Assembly: GCA_043228905.1 (NCBI GenBank)
Contig: JBHGNT010000017.1
Location: 5,580,001 to 5,644,000 of the forward strand
Source of the DNA: Azolla caroliniana
Lineage: Eukaryota > Polypodiophyta
DNA length: 64,000 nt
Reading direction: 5' to 3'
A program made the translations under genes and the position numbers. A model generated the notes under the pieces. It saw only the letters and a list, made by a program, of their open reading frames with translations, was not told where the DNA came from and ran no database searches. Positions 1-11,146 of the stretch are shown in pieces; the stretch's first letter is position 1; each line of letters starts with the position of its first letter.

Positions 1-638
1 AGTGTTTTTAGAATTCAAGGTATTGAAGTCTACAAGAATATAAGGTATGGTGCGTTCACATCCGGAGGGCAAGATCACGAGCTAAGGTCTTGAGGATAAG
101 TCAAACAAAAAGCAAGTCACGTGGAGAAAAGTAAAAGAAGAAAAAAGCGGGCACCAAAATGCAGTCTACAACGAACGCTCATAACTCATTCGTTTGGAAG
201 CCAAATATAATGTGTAAATATGGGTTGGAAAGTTTGTGAAGAGAGCTATCCGTAGCTTTTTAAAACTCTAAATTTGGAGCATGGATGAGGGAGATATGAC
301 GATTAGAAGATCGTTGTGTCATAGCTAAGAATAGGAGATGGAAAAGCTGTAAAAAAAGCGTGGAAAAGAAAGCAAGCGAAACTTATCTACTAGAGGAAAA
401 CTTCATATAAAGCAAGAAGAGTGAGGTGGTGAGGGGAGTTTTTTTTCTTGTGGTGTTTTTTCTTGCCTATTCATGTAGTGTGTTTTTTCTAGTGATCAAT
501 TCATCTTTGTAGGCTTGAGTTTATGTATCTTCTTTCTCTTGTTTCTATGATCATCACTCCTTATTAATATATCTTTGTAGATTTGGGTTTCTATATCTTC
601 CTTCTCTCTCTTTTCTATCATCATCTCTCTTTTCACAT
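1..638. other. Unassigned left flank with a 68-bp tandem duplication
   Basis: No open reading frame or recognisable domain is present. Two imperfect copies of a T-rich unit lie head to tail at 503-570 and 571-636 (period 68). The text before them, with a stretch about easing of growth-like low-complexity A/G runs and a possible TATA (cttcatataaagc near 402), resembles the LTR of a Ty3/gypsy element, but no second copy is in the window to prove it. The stretch stops abruptly at 638/639, where the LTR of element B resumes in mid-sequence. It may therefore be the end of another insertion into that LTR. Confidence 0.35.
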
Positions 639-693
639 AGATTCTCAAAAGGTGTGTTCACACGATGTGTTATGTTGAGCTTAATTCTCAACA
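639..693 (-). repeat. Remnant of the 3' LTR of element B
   Basis: The 55 bp from attctcaaaaggtgtg to ctcaaca match the inner end of the right-hand LTR at about 12100-12153. A matching block also ends the LTR of element E at 13574. It is followed directly by the polypurine-tract complement gccccctcaa. Everything left of 639 differs from the other copies, so the LTR was truncated here or was split by another insertion whose far side lies outside the window. Confidence 0.75.
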
Positions 694-865
694 CGCCCCC
701 TCAAGCTCAAGTCGGGTTGGTTCCTTTCTATTGATGTCCACTTCGGTTGGTATCCGGTTCGGACAATCTCCGGCGTCTGCTTTGGCTCGTACCCGGTTCG
801 GACGATATCCGGTTCTCACTTGTACTCCCCTTCAAGCTTGGCAAGTCAGGGATCGTCAATCCAAG
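694..865 (-). pseudogene. Element B 3' coding tail and polypurine tract, left of element A
   Basis: Read on the minus strand this continues the RNase H end of element B that stops at 6781. The same join is uninterrupted in element E at about 13680-13705. A polypurine tract lies against the LTR (694-704, gccccctcaag on the plus strand). A second, slightly eroded tract-like block (ctccccttcaa, 825-834) lies 120 bp farther in. The same double arrangement occurs in elements A, C and E. Confidence 0.7.
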
Positions 866-1173
866 TGTTGAGCGGCAAGCTCAACCGGAGCCGGATCGGC
901 TGAATAAGCCGGAGCCGGTAAGCGAAACGGATCGGTATTACGGTGAGCAACCGAACCGGCAAGCAGTGGAGGCCGGTGCAATCCGTAAACGGGAGTCCAA
1001 TCGGAAGCCTAGTATAGGATAGACTACCAGGTAGCTATAGTCTCGTAGTAAGTGTCAGATGCTCGTGTGAGCATTGAAGTACATGGTACTTCTGTCAGTC
1101 TCAAGAGGACTTGTATAAATAGTGCTACTTAGCACAGTGTGCGTACGAAGTCTTGATATAATTTCGAACTTGT

Positions 1174-1210
<37 letters not shown>

Positions 1211-1250
1211 TGTTCTCTGTTTTACGCTTCCGCAAACACTTACGTTTTCA
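866..1250 (+). repeat. 5' LTR of element A
   Basis: It runs from TGTTGAGCGG to ACGTTTTCA and is bounded by the target duplication and the primer-binding site. A TATA box (tataaata) lies at 1114-1121. Three short inverted repeats stand just upstream of it: ctaccaggtag (1024-1034), tgctcgtgtgagca (1060-1073) and gaagtacatggtacttc (1076-1092). A (CT)n tract at about 1173-1206 lies in the presumed transcribed R/U5 part. Confidence 0.95.
1114..1121 (+). promoter_or_regulatory. TATA box of the element A 5' LTR
   Basis: The octamer tataaata lies about 250 bp into the 385-bp LTR, upstream of the CT-rich leader. This is the expected position of the U3 promoter of a plant copia element. The same box is present in the 3' LTR and, on the minus strand, in both LTRs of element C. 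Function is inferred from position and conservation. Confidence 0.65.
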
Positions 1251-1262
1251 TGGTATCAGAGG
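1251..1262 (+). other. Primer-binding site of element A
   Basis: The sequence tggtatcagagg abuts the 5' LTR. It is the usual plant copia priming site, complementary to the 3' end of initiator methionine tRNA, where minus-strand DNA synthesis starts. Confidence 0.9.
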
Positions 1263-1344
1263 GCGAGGGTTGAGAACCTCTACTGCAGACATTTACTCTT
1301 GTGAAGAAAACCCTAACAGGTCGAAAACAGACACAGTAGAAGAC

Positions 1345-4300
1345 ATGGATAGAGGCATGGCTACGTCGCTCCCGGTGGAGAAGCTCGACAGGAGCAACTA
1401 CGCATCCTGGTCTTACAAGATGCACCAGTACCTGCTTGGACACGGGTACTGGAGTTATGTCGAAGGAGCGAATGATGCGGCGCCAGACTCGGCACACAAG
1501 GACTTCCCGGTATGGGAACAGGCGGCAAGCAGGGTGATGTACTGCTTCGCGTCTAGTGTCGGCGATCAGCTGCTTAGCCACATTCGTGATGCCAAGACAC
1601 CGAAGGATGCTTGGGGGAACCTGAAAAAGGTTTTCGCCACAAGCACCACGGCCCGGAAGCTGCAACTCAGACAGGAGTTGAGCAATGTTCGACAGAAGAA
1701 CATGTCCGTGGCAGATTACACGGGCCGGATAAAGGAGATTTGCGACTCACTCGCCTCTATCAATGTTACCGTAGAGGAAGACGAGATGGTGCAGGTATGT
1801 CTCGGAGGCCTGGCGTCCAAGTTCGGAGCGTTCCGGACTGCGGTGTGTACAAGGGAGAATACCCCCTCATTCTTCGACTTACAGTCGATGCTCCTTGTAG
1901 AGGAGAACCACGCCGGTGCATCTACCAGTGCATCCCCGGACAACCGAATGCTGTACACGGGAATGGATCGGCTCCGTGGGCGTGGTGGAAGAGGTGGGTC
2001 GGCACGCAATGGAGGCGGCCGGCAAGAGCAGGAACGGAGGCACTATGAGCGTGCCGACAGCAGTTCCGGGACTTCCACAAGCAGGGGGAGTCAAGGCGGT
2101 GCCGGAGGCCGGCAAGACAAATCCACTACGGAATGCTGGTACTGTGGCAAAAAAGGCCACAGGGAAAGCGAGTGCTGGAGAAAGCGTGCCGATTCGGACA
2201 AATCCGGATCCGGCAAGACCGGTAAGGATGGCCGACAAATCTCGCACTATGCAAACGGATCAGGAGGATCCGGAACCGGAAAGGCCGGTAAGGGGCCAGC
2301 CTTGGTGATGAATCACAAGGCAAACTCAATGAAGAAGACCACTTCCAAAACAAAGGAAGTGTGGTATGTTGATTCCGGCGCGTCGAACCACATGACGAGC
2401 CACAAAGAGTGGTTCTCCTTTCTGGAGAAACCGGATCAACCAGGAGTAGTCGAAACCGAAGACGACACTCCTCACCCAATCGTGCACGTCGGAGAAGTCC
2501 CTCTAAGCCACGTCGGACAAAAAGGGAAACTGATGAACATATTACACGTTCCGACAATCACGAAGAACCTGGTGTCCGTCGGTCAGATTGTCGACTAGGG
2601 GATGCAGGTGCGGTTTACGCACCTCGGGTGCTTCATTGAGGATGAGGGCGAAGTCATTGCGCAAGGGCGCAGAGACAGGAGGATGTTTATCCTCAACACC
2701 AATGACGTTGGCACCGCTCTATTCGTGAATCGACAGAAGGTCGAGTCGGACATCGATCTGTGGCACAAGCGGATAGGCCACGTCAACTACCGGAGGCTTC
2801 AAGACCTGCAAATGAAACAAGTCGTCTTCGGTTTGCCGAAGTTCAGCGGCCAGGGAGCCGAAATTTGTGAAGCCTGCCAACTTGGGAAGCAACACCGGCT
2901 TCCATTCCCCACCGAACGGAACCGGAGCCGTAACAAGCTCGATCTCATCCATTCGGATGTGTGGGGACCGGCACAAAGTGTAAGCCTTGGCGGGAGCCGA
3001 TACTTCGTCTCCTTCATCGACGACTATACTCGACATACTTGGATCTACCTCATTGAGCGGAAGAGCGAAGTCTTCGACTGTTTCCGGAGCCTCCAAAAGA
3101 TGGTGGAACAGGAATCAGAGAGGAAGATCAAATGCCTTCGGTCGGATGGCGGAAAGGAATATTTTTCCGGCCAATTCACTAGTTATCTGCAACAGAAGGG
3201 AATTCGGCGAGAGTTCAGTTGCAGATACACACCGGAGCAAAACGGTGTGGCCGAAAGGAAGAACCGGACACTTGTCAAAGCGGCAAGGGCGATGCTGGAG
3301 GAGAAGAGCATGCCCCGGTTCTACTGGGCGGAGGCGGTCCGGACAGCCGTCTACATACAAAACCGCATTGGTGACAAGGTGTCAGCTCATGAGCTGTATT
3401 TCGGGCGCAAGCCGAACTTAAGACACCTTCGGATATTCGGAAGCATAACGTATGTGCATGTGTCGGATCAGAAGCGGAGAAAGCTGGATGCAAAATCGGA
3501 AAAATGCATCCTAGTCGGCTATGCTGAAGAGCAAAAGGGGTATAAGTGCTATAACCCCCGGACGAAGGAAGTCCGGGTTAGCCGGGATGTCGAGTTCGAT
3601 GAATCGGCATCCTGGTACTCCATACCGACTCCGACTTCCGATCCTGACCCAATGTCGGAAGATCAGGCCAATCAGCCTGAATCAACCCTGGCAGAGGATG
3701 ATGATGCTGGGACTCGAGATGAGAGTCTGGAATCGTTACGGTTGAGTGGACCGAACGAGCGACTGAGTCGGTTGGACCAATCGAATGAAGAGACGGCAAG
3801 TGGTGGAGACTCTGTTGTGCTCTCCCCGCGCAAGGAACCGAGGAAACGGTTCACGCGCAAAGAGAAGGGGAAAAGGAAGATGCCGGAATTCGAAACCGGC
3901 AACGATGAGTCGGATCGGTGCGTATCCGACTCCGGAAAGGAGAAAGGCGGATCTTCGGCAACGAAGACTGAACTGGCCAAGAAGGGCCTCAAATCAGGTG
4001 ACGATGCGTTGCGCCGATCAACCCGCCAGAAGGATCCCGTCATGCGGTACGGGTACAATGAATACATGGCGCATCATTATGCGTACATGTCTAAGGTAAC
4101 AGAAGTGCGTGAGCCGGAGAGCTACGCAGAAGCGGCAAGGGACGCAAATTGGCGTGCCGCTATGGACGAAGAAATGCGGGCACTCGATGCCAACGAAACT
4201 TGGGACCTAGTTGATCCTCCCCGTCACTGTAAACCGATCGGATGCAAGTGGGTGTACAAGGTCAAGTACAACGCCAACGGTTCTGTTAACCGGTACAAAG

Positions 4301-6219
4301 CCCGGTTAGTGGCGAAGGGATACGCGCAGACCCACGGAATCAACTACGACGAGACCTTCGCTCCTGTGGCGAAGATGACGACGGTTTGTGTGGTACTGGC
4401 GGTTGCTGCGACAAGGGGGTGGCATCTTCACCAGATGGATGTGAAGAACGCCTTCCTTCAAGGAGAGCTTGAAGAAGAAGTCTTTATGACTCAGCCCCCC
4501 GGATTTCAATCGGAGATGAACAAATCGGCGGTATGCCGACTGAAGAAGTCGCTTTACGGCTTGAAGCAAGCCCCCCGAGCTTAGAACGCGAAGATCACGC
4601 ACCGGTTGCGTAAGCTGGGGTTTGCTGTCTCTAAGTCGGACTCTTCATTGTTCATCCAGCAAGGCTCTGACGGTCCGGTATGTATACTCTTGTATGTGGA
4701 TGATTTCGTCATCACCGAACTGGGTCTTCCCGAAATCAACCGCGTCAAGTCCCAGTTGTCGGACGCATTCGAAATGAAGGACCTGGGGGACCTTCATTAT
4801 TTTCTTGGGATCGAAGTGATCCGGACCCCCGACGGCATATTGCTCTCACAACGACATTACGTGCTGAATATGTTGTATAAGTTCGACATGACGGATTGCC
4901 GACCTGTCTCCACACCCCTAGACCGGAACCAGAAGCTCCGTCCCAACTCCGGACCGGCCTGCAATGATAAACGGTTCCGACAGGTTGTCGGAAGCCTGAT
5001 CTACTTAACCATCACCCGACCCGACATTAGCTATCCAATCGGCATGGTAAGTCAGTTCATGCAGAAGCCGACCAAGGAGCACCTTCAGTGCGCACAATGA
5101 ATATTACGGTATGTCAGTGGCACTAAGGACCGGGGACTGCTATACCGGCGAGGTATACCCGAAGAGCTTGTCGGTTACACAGATGCTGACTGGGCCGGCG
5201 ATGCGTCTGATCGCCGCTCCACTTTCGGATACATGTTCTCCATAGGTAGCACGGCCGTTGCGTGGAGCAGCAAGAAGCAACCCACAGTGGCTTTGTCAAG
5301 CACTGAGGCTGAGTACCGGGCCGCTACCGTTGCCACTTGTGAAGCCATTTGGCTTCGGCGACTGCTGCGAGACTTGCGGATCGAGGTACCGACCCCGGTC
5401 CCGATTTACTGCGATAACATGAGTAGCCTGCAGCTCGCCAGGAACCCTGTGTTCCATGCTCGCACAAAGCACATCGAGGTGCACTACCATTTCGTGCGTG
5501 AGCGGGTCCTGAGCGGTGAAGTTGACCTACGGTATGTTCATACGGATCGGCAAGTTGCCGACATCTTCACCAAGCCGCTCGGATCGGACAAGTTGCAGCA
5601 CTTTACCGACATGCTTGGTATTCAGCATCTCGACGTGCCGCACTTGAGGGGGAGAAGCAAGGGCAAAGTCTCTACCGAAATGGGCAAAGGCCAACAAACT
5701 GTTGAACCCGTCGGTAAGAGGAGAGCCGGAAGAAGAGGAGACAAGAAGATAAAGGAAGCCGAGTCGGCGAAGGAAGTCGACACATCTGAGCAGGTCGAAG
5801 CAAGCGGCTGTGAAGAAGAGTTGTGCACTCAAGAAGAGAAGTGCATGCTATGCGGAGGTCATCACGACGGTACTGACCATGATGCGGAGTCGAATGAAGA
5901 ATTCGATTTCGGTTCACCGGTTGAAGAAGCCGAGGGAAGCACGGAGAAGGCCAAGACACGGAAGTGGTCCGATGTGGTGAGAGGCCTGAAGCCGGCGGTC
6001 GAATCGGAGTGTACCGATTCAGACAAGAGCTGGAACGAGTCGGAGACAGCTGACTCGGATCAACAGATGGATCCGGATGAGTCGGATCGACTGAAGGCCA
6101 AGGGGACACGGACACAGCGGAAGTTGATGCCATCGTGGGAGAACCGACGGATCGGCAAGCGCCAGAGTCACGACAACGTGAGTGCTGAGATGGGCCTATT
6201 GAGCAGACATACCGATTGA
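1345..6219 (+). pseudogene. Element A gag-pol polyprotein with three nonsense codons
   Basis: A single frame of 1625 codons is broken by TAG at 2596, TAG at 4582 and TGA at 5098. The Met at 1345 is chosen because the sequence upstream is LTR and leader; it opens MDRGMA, and related copies start alike. Domains in order are: UBN2-type Gag (residues about 1-240), a CX2CX4HX4C zinc knuckle (264-277), an aspartic protease with DSGAS (Asp 343), the pre-integrase HHCC-like region (about 470), an integrase core with Asp 538, Asp 601 and Glu 637 (a D-D35-E spacing), and reverse transcriptase with Asp 1032 and YVDD at 1117-1120. RNase H follows (about 1300-1430), then an unusual tail of about 195 residues. 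Comparison with the sister copy in C and relatives B and E shows all three stops arose by C-to-T or G-to-A changes. All catalytic residues I checked are otherwise present. Confidence 0.93.
5644..6219 (+). other. C-terminal extension of the element A polyprotein
   Basis: After the RNase H end (…DVPHLRG) the frame continues for about 190 residues to a stop at 6217-6219. The segment is highly charged and Ser/Glu rich. It holds the cluster KCMLCGGHHDGTDHD, a C-x2-C-x3-H-x4-H arrangement with an extra His beside the first, followed by a conserved KWSDVV-like stretch (TW in C). Element C keeps the same extension and cluster although its LTRs have diverged by roughly 6-7%. Copia polyproteins usually end soon after RNase H. 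The extension begins exactly at a polypurine-tract-like sequence (ttgagggggag, 5644-5654). Its function is unknown; a nucleic-acid-binding or zinc-binding role is only a guess. Confidence 0.7.
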
Positions 6220-6370
6220 GAGGGTCGAGGCGCGCAGAACCAAAGGGGTCGCGGCAAACGGGACCGGACCGGACGAGGAGCGCGAGCAAGGCGGAGTGAC
6301 GCCAGGAGAAGTCGGTTGGGAGAACCGACTGCTACAGAGGTCGACACTACGACCCCACCTCGGGTTGAGC

Positions 6371-6381
6371 TTGAGGGGGAG
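6371..6381 (+). other. Polypurine tract of element A
   Basis: The sequence ttgagggggag lies directly against the 3' LTR and is the expected primer for plus-strand synthesis. An identical 11-mer occurs at 5644-5654, 716 bp upstream. Confidence 0.85.
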
Positions 6382-6689
6382 TGTTGAGCGGCAAGCTCAA
6401 CCGGAGCCGGATCGGCTGAATAAGCCGGAGCCGGTAAGCGAAACGGATCGGTATTACGGTGAGCAACCGAACCGGCAAGCAATGGAGGCCGGTGCAATAC
6501 GTAAACGGGAGTCCAATCGGAAGCCTAGTATAGGATAGACTACTAGGTAGCTATAGTCTCGTAGTAAGTGTCAGATGCTCGTGTGAGCATTGAAGTACAT
6601 GGTACTTCTGTCAGTCTCAAGAGGACTTGTATAAATAGTGCTACTTAGCACAGTGTGCGTACGAAGTCTTGATATAATTTCGAACTTGT

Positions 6690-6741
<52 letters not shown>

Positions 6742-6780
6742 GTTCTCTGTTTTACGCTTCCGCAAACACTTACGTTTTCA
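6382..6780 (+). repeat. 3' LTR of element A
   Basis: It has the same ends as the 5' copy and is 14 bp longer, because the (CT)n tract is expanded (about 6693-6738). Substitutions outside the tract number about three. The target duplication CCAAG follows at 6781-6785. Confidence 0.95.
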
Positions 6781-9700
6781 CCAAGGTCTAACATGAATTG
6801 TCGAAGCTTGTTGGCTCCAAGGGCTTTCGTGAAGATGTCGATCGTTTGAAGATTCGTGTTGATGTGTAGAAGATCGACATCTCCAGCCTAAACACGCTCT
6901 CGAATGAAGTGATAATGTACTTCGATATGCTTCGTGTGTGCATGGAACATCAGGTTCTGAGCCAGATATTTACTGCTCATGTTGTGGCAGTAAATGGGAG
7001 TTGGATCCTTGATGGGAACACCCAGATCCTTCAAAATCCTCTTGAGCCATACGGCTTTATATGCAGCTACGGCTACGCCCCTATATTCGGCCTCCGTACT
7101 CGAAAGAGTGACGATCGGCTACTTCTTGCTACTCCAAGATATTGCTCCGCTACCAAGTGAGAAGACAAATCTAGAGGTTGATCATCGATTGGCTTTGTAG
7201 CCGGCCCAATCGGCATCCGTATACCCTTCGAGTCGAATGGGTGTGGCCGATGCGTAGAGAATGTTGTAATCCATTGTTCCGCTCACATATCGTAACACTC
7301 GCTTAGCACAATCGAAATGGATATCTCGCAGAGTTTGCATGAATTGGCTAAGAAGGCCGACTCGATAGCTAAGGTCGGGTCGAGTGATTGTGAGATAGAT
7401 GAGGCTTCCCATTAGTTGACGATATTGGGTCGGCTCACACTCTTCCATGCCGGAGTCAACATCCAATTTGAGGTTTCGATCGAGAGGGGTGGCCACGGAT
7501 TTACACTGAGTCATTCCGAACTTGTATAATAAGTTGAGGATGTAGTGTCGTTGGGAGATCATAATGCCAGCCGGAGTCCGAATTACCTCGATGCCTAGGA
7601 AGTAATGAAGCTCCTTCATGTCTGTCATCTCGAATTTGTTGGAGAGAAGGGACTTCACCTTGTTGATGTTGACTAAATGCTCACCTCCAATAACCAGATC
7701 ATCCACGTAGAGGATGATGATAATTAGGCTTCTAGAGTCGTGTCGTACGTAGAGGGAGTTGTCAGATTTCGACATTCGAAAGCCGATTTGATGAAGATAT
7801 TACGTAATCTTCGAACACCAAGCACGCGGTGCTTGCTTGAGGCCGTAGAGTGGCTTCTTGAGTCGACGCACGGCTTTCGGATGAGTACGCGATTCGAAGC
7901 CGGGTGATTGTACCATGTACACCTCCTCTTCTAATTCTCCTTGAAGAAAGGCGTTCTTGACGTCCATTTGGTGGAGGTGCCACCCTTTCACCGCTGCGAG
8001 TGCGATCACGGTCCGCACAGTCATCATCTTTGCCACCAGAGCAAATGTCTCTTCGTAGTCGACTCCATGTGTTTGTGCGTATCCTTTTGCTACGAGTCAA
8101 TCTTTGTAGCGGTTTATAGAGCCATCGACATTATACTTCACCTTGTAGATCCATCTACATCCAATTGCCTTCTTCTGCGGTGAGTGGGGAACGAGATCCC
8201 ATGTCTAATTCTTGGAGAGTGCTTGCATCTCCTCATTCATCGCTTCAACCCATCTAGGGTCTTTCACGACTTCCGAAAACGTTTCCGGCTCCCGTACTAT
8301 CGCTACCTTCATCATAAAGGCGTAATGTTACGCCATATAATCGTTGTAGTCGAATCGGCTTACGAGGTTCTTTTCACGGGTGGATCGACGGAGCTTCTCA
8401 TTTGCGGATACTAAAGCTTTCATCGCTCCATTTGTCCGGATGTCAAGTCCTTCGAACTCACTATCGAGGGAGTGAGTCGATTCGTTGTCGTTGAAGTGAT
8501 CGTCTTAATACTCCGGCATTTTCGCCTTGCCTTTGTCCAGCTTTGAACTCGGCCGAGATGTGCTTTGATTGCTCGGAGGCTCTTGTGGCCCACTAAGCCT
8601 TGTCATAATCAAGCATTCTTCGAACATGTGCGTAAGGCGATCTTCATCTTCTATCTCTTGTTCAGCGGATTCCGGGTCGCGCGGAATCGGAGTCGAAGTT
8701 GTGTCTGGTGCGTACTAAGATGCGGACTTGTCGAAAATGACGTCTCGACTTACTCGAGATTTTCGAGTTGAGGGGTAATAGCACTTGTACCCCTTTTGCT
8801 CCAATGAGTATCCTATGAGGATACATTTCTTCGACTTCGGGTCGAGCTTTTGTCGTTTTTCGTCACAGATGTGGACATACGCAATGGAGCCGAATATCCG
8901 AATATTTGATAGATTTGGCTTCTTTCCGAAAAACTTCTCGTGCAGCGTGAGTTCATGCACGCCGGATGTCGAACACCAATTCATGAGATAGACAACCGTG
9001 TTAGCTACTTCCGCCCAATACGATTTCGGCATGTGCTTTTCGTTAAGCATAGCTCGTGCCACTTCGAGGATGTGCCGATTCTTGCGTTCGGCTACTCCGT
9101 TCTGTTGTGGTGTATGTCGACACGAAAATTCTCATCGAATTCCTTCTTTTCAAAGATACGTCGTAAACTCATCTGAGAAATATTCTTTGCCTCCATCCAA
9201 TTGAAGGCACCGTACGTGTTGACTTGTAGTTTTTTCGACTCCACTCTTGAATTTTTGGAAGTGTCCGAACACTTCGCTCTTTTGCCGCATTGGGTAGATC
9301 CAAGTGTACCTAGAGAAGTCGTCGATAAAGGTCACGTAGTATCGGCATCTACCGAATGTCGTTGTTTGAACCGGTCCCCATACATCGGAACGAATTATGT
9401 CGAGTACGCCATTGCTTACATTCCTCTCCTTCGGAAATGGATGCTAATGTTGCTTGCTGAATTGGCAAGCCGCACATACGTCTTCAATCTCTTTCTCTTT
9501 GAAGGTCGGGAGTCTGATGACAACTCGTTTCGATTGCATCACCTTGAGCTTTTGAAGGTTGATATGGCCAATCCGCTTGTGCCATAACTCTATGTCAGAC
9601 TCAGCTTTTGTGCCTTTTGCAAACATGGCCGATTTCATCTCATGCGAGTCGAGAATGAACATTCGGCCCTCTCTTCGTCCACGCACGATGAGTTGGCCCT

Positions 9701-10979
9701 CTTTTTTGATGAAACAACCGCCTTGATTAAATCGAACTTGCATTCCTTGCTCTACAATTTGGCCAACGAAGACCAAATTCTTCGTGATAGTTGGTACATG
9801 CAAGACATTTTTAATGTAAGTTTGCTTACCTTCTTTTCCGAATGGAACATTGTCGATGTGCCGAATCAGGTGCGTAGTGTCGTCTCCGGTTTCGACATAG
9901 CCGGGTCGGTTTGGTTCTCCAAGTTCTCGGAACCATTCTTGATGGGACATCATATGGTTCGAGGCACCGGAATCGACGAACCATACGTCTTCCGAACCGG
10001 AGGCACTAGTAGAAGTAGAGGCTGACATAGAATTCGCTCTATGTCTCATTACGAATAATCCACCGTAGTCATCGTACTCAGAGTCGGCGGCGTAATTGGT
10101 GAGTTGTCGACTAGTGGAAGCCGACTTGCGCATCTTCTTTCGGCACTCTTCTTTGAGGTGGTCGAATTTGCCGCAATATCCGCATTCGATTGAGGTTTGT
10201 TTGCTCAAACCGGAATGGTGGCTCCCCCTTCTTCCTAAGGTTCCTCGATGGCCTCCATCTTGTTGCCGTAATTGAGAGTTGTTTTCGTAAATCGGGTCTC
10301 GTCCGCCTCGTCCTTGGCCAAATCAGCCTCTTCTTGCACAACCGCGTCCTCTTCCTCCGTCCGAATGCGTGTAGAGCATGTGGCCTTCTAAGGCGTTGCT
10401 CCTTGTTTGAACATGATTTTCTTCGACCAACAACATGGATTGAAGATCGAAGAAGGAGGGCATATTCTCTCATGCTGGTACGGCGGTCCGCATCGCGCCG
10501 AACCGTGGTGCAAGGCCACCGAGGCATATTGGCACCATTTCGTCATCCTCCACATTGACGCTTATCGAGCCGAGTGCATCACAAAGCTCCTTGATCTTCA
10601 AGGTGTAGCTTGTGATGGACATTTCCCTTTGTTGGATGTTGTTCAACTCTTGGCGGAGTTGAAGATTTCTCGCGGTCGTGTTGGCGGCGAAAATCTTTCG
10701 TAGATTCTCCCACACTTCCTTCGGCATCTCGGCTTCTCGAATGTAGCCGAGCATGTGGTCGTGAACACATGTCGCCAAGCAATACATCACTCGGCTTGAC
10801 GCTTGCTCCCATGTTGCGTAGTTGGCGTCTTTCGGGCCGGGTCGGTTTTCTTGTGCTCCTTTGATGCAACCCCAATAGCCTTGGCCGACAAGGTACTACT
10901 GCATCTTGTACTCCCAAGATGCAAAGTTGTTTCGGTCCAACTTCTCGCTAGGGAGAGCGCTCCCCATTTGAGTATTCAT
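6781..10979 (-). pseudogene. Element B gag-pol remnant
   Basis: Read from 10979 downwards, the Gag start MNTQMGSALPSEKLDRNN is followed after about 20 codons by a nonsense codon. Recognisable parts then come in order: Gag core (10790-10470), zinc knuckle CGYCGKFDHLKEEC and protease DSGAS (10208-9444), integrase (9335-9150 and 9062-8715), a linker, and reverse transcriptase (8036-7800) with a stop after SKIT. The YVDD palm (7775-7182) and RNase H down to the element A insertion at 6781 complete it. Frame changes and stops separate these blocks, so no polyprotein can be made. The copy shares wording with element E throughout and is more distant from A and C. Confidence 0.9.
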
Positions 10980-11133
10980 TGTCGATTAAGCTTCCTTTCT
11001 TCTTTTCCTTCTCTCTCGAACACGAGCTATGTAGTGGTACTACGATAGCGATGAGCCGGTTATTCTTGAATGTCGGTAGAGAGCACAACACACGATCACG
11101 ATGAGGCGAGTGGGCTAGATCGAGCTACCAAAT

Positions 11134-11146
11134 CACTCTGATACCA
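11134..11146 (-). other. Primer-binding site of element B
   Basis: The plus-strand cactctgatacca is the complement of tggtatcagagtg. It lies between the leader of gag and the 5' LTR, which starts TGTAAAG on the plus strand at 11147. Confidence 0.8.

Larger units (their letters stand above)
866..6780 (+). mobile_element. Element A: young full-length Ty1/copia retrotransposon nested in B
   Basis: It is 5.9 kb long, with LTRs at 866-1250 and 6382-6780 that begin TGTTGA and end TTTTCA. The target duplication CCAAG lies at 861-865 and 6781-6785. A primer-binding site (tggtatcagagg) directly follows the 5' LTR and a polypurine tract (ttgagggggag) directly precedes the 3' LTR. Apart from (CT)n length the LTRs differ at about three positions, so the insertion is recent. 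The uninterrupted target sequence can be read in element E at about 13690-13710. One gag-pol frame fills the interior but carries three stop codons. Confidence 0.97.

Noticed and set aside
6909-7160. Plus-strand frames in element B (also 8565-9587 and 53428-54003)
   Set aside because: They are antisense to copia pol; the minus-strand frames show the real domains.
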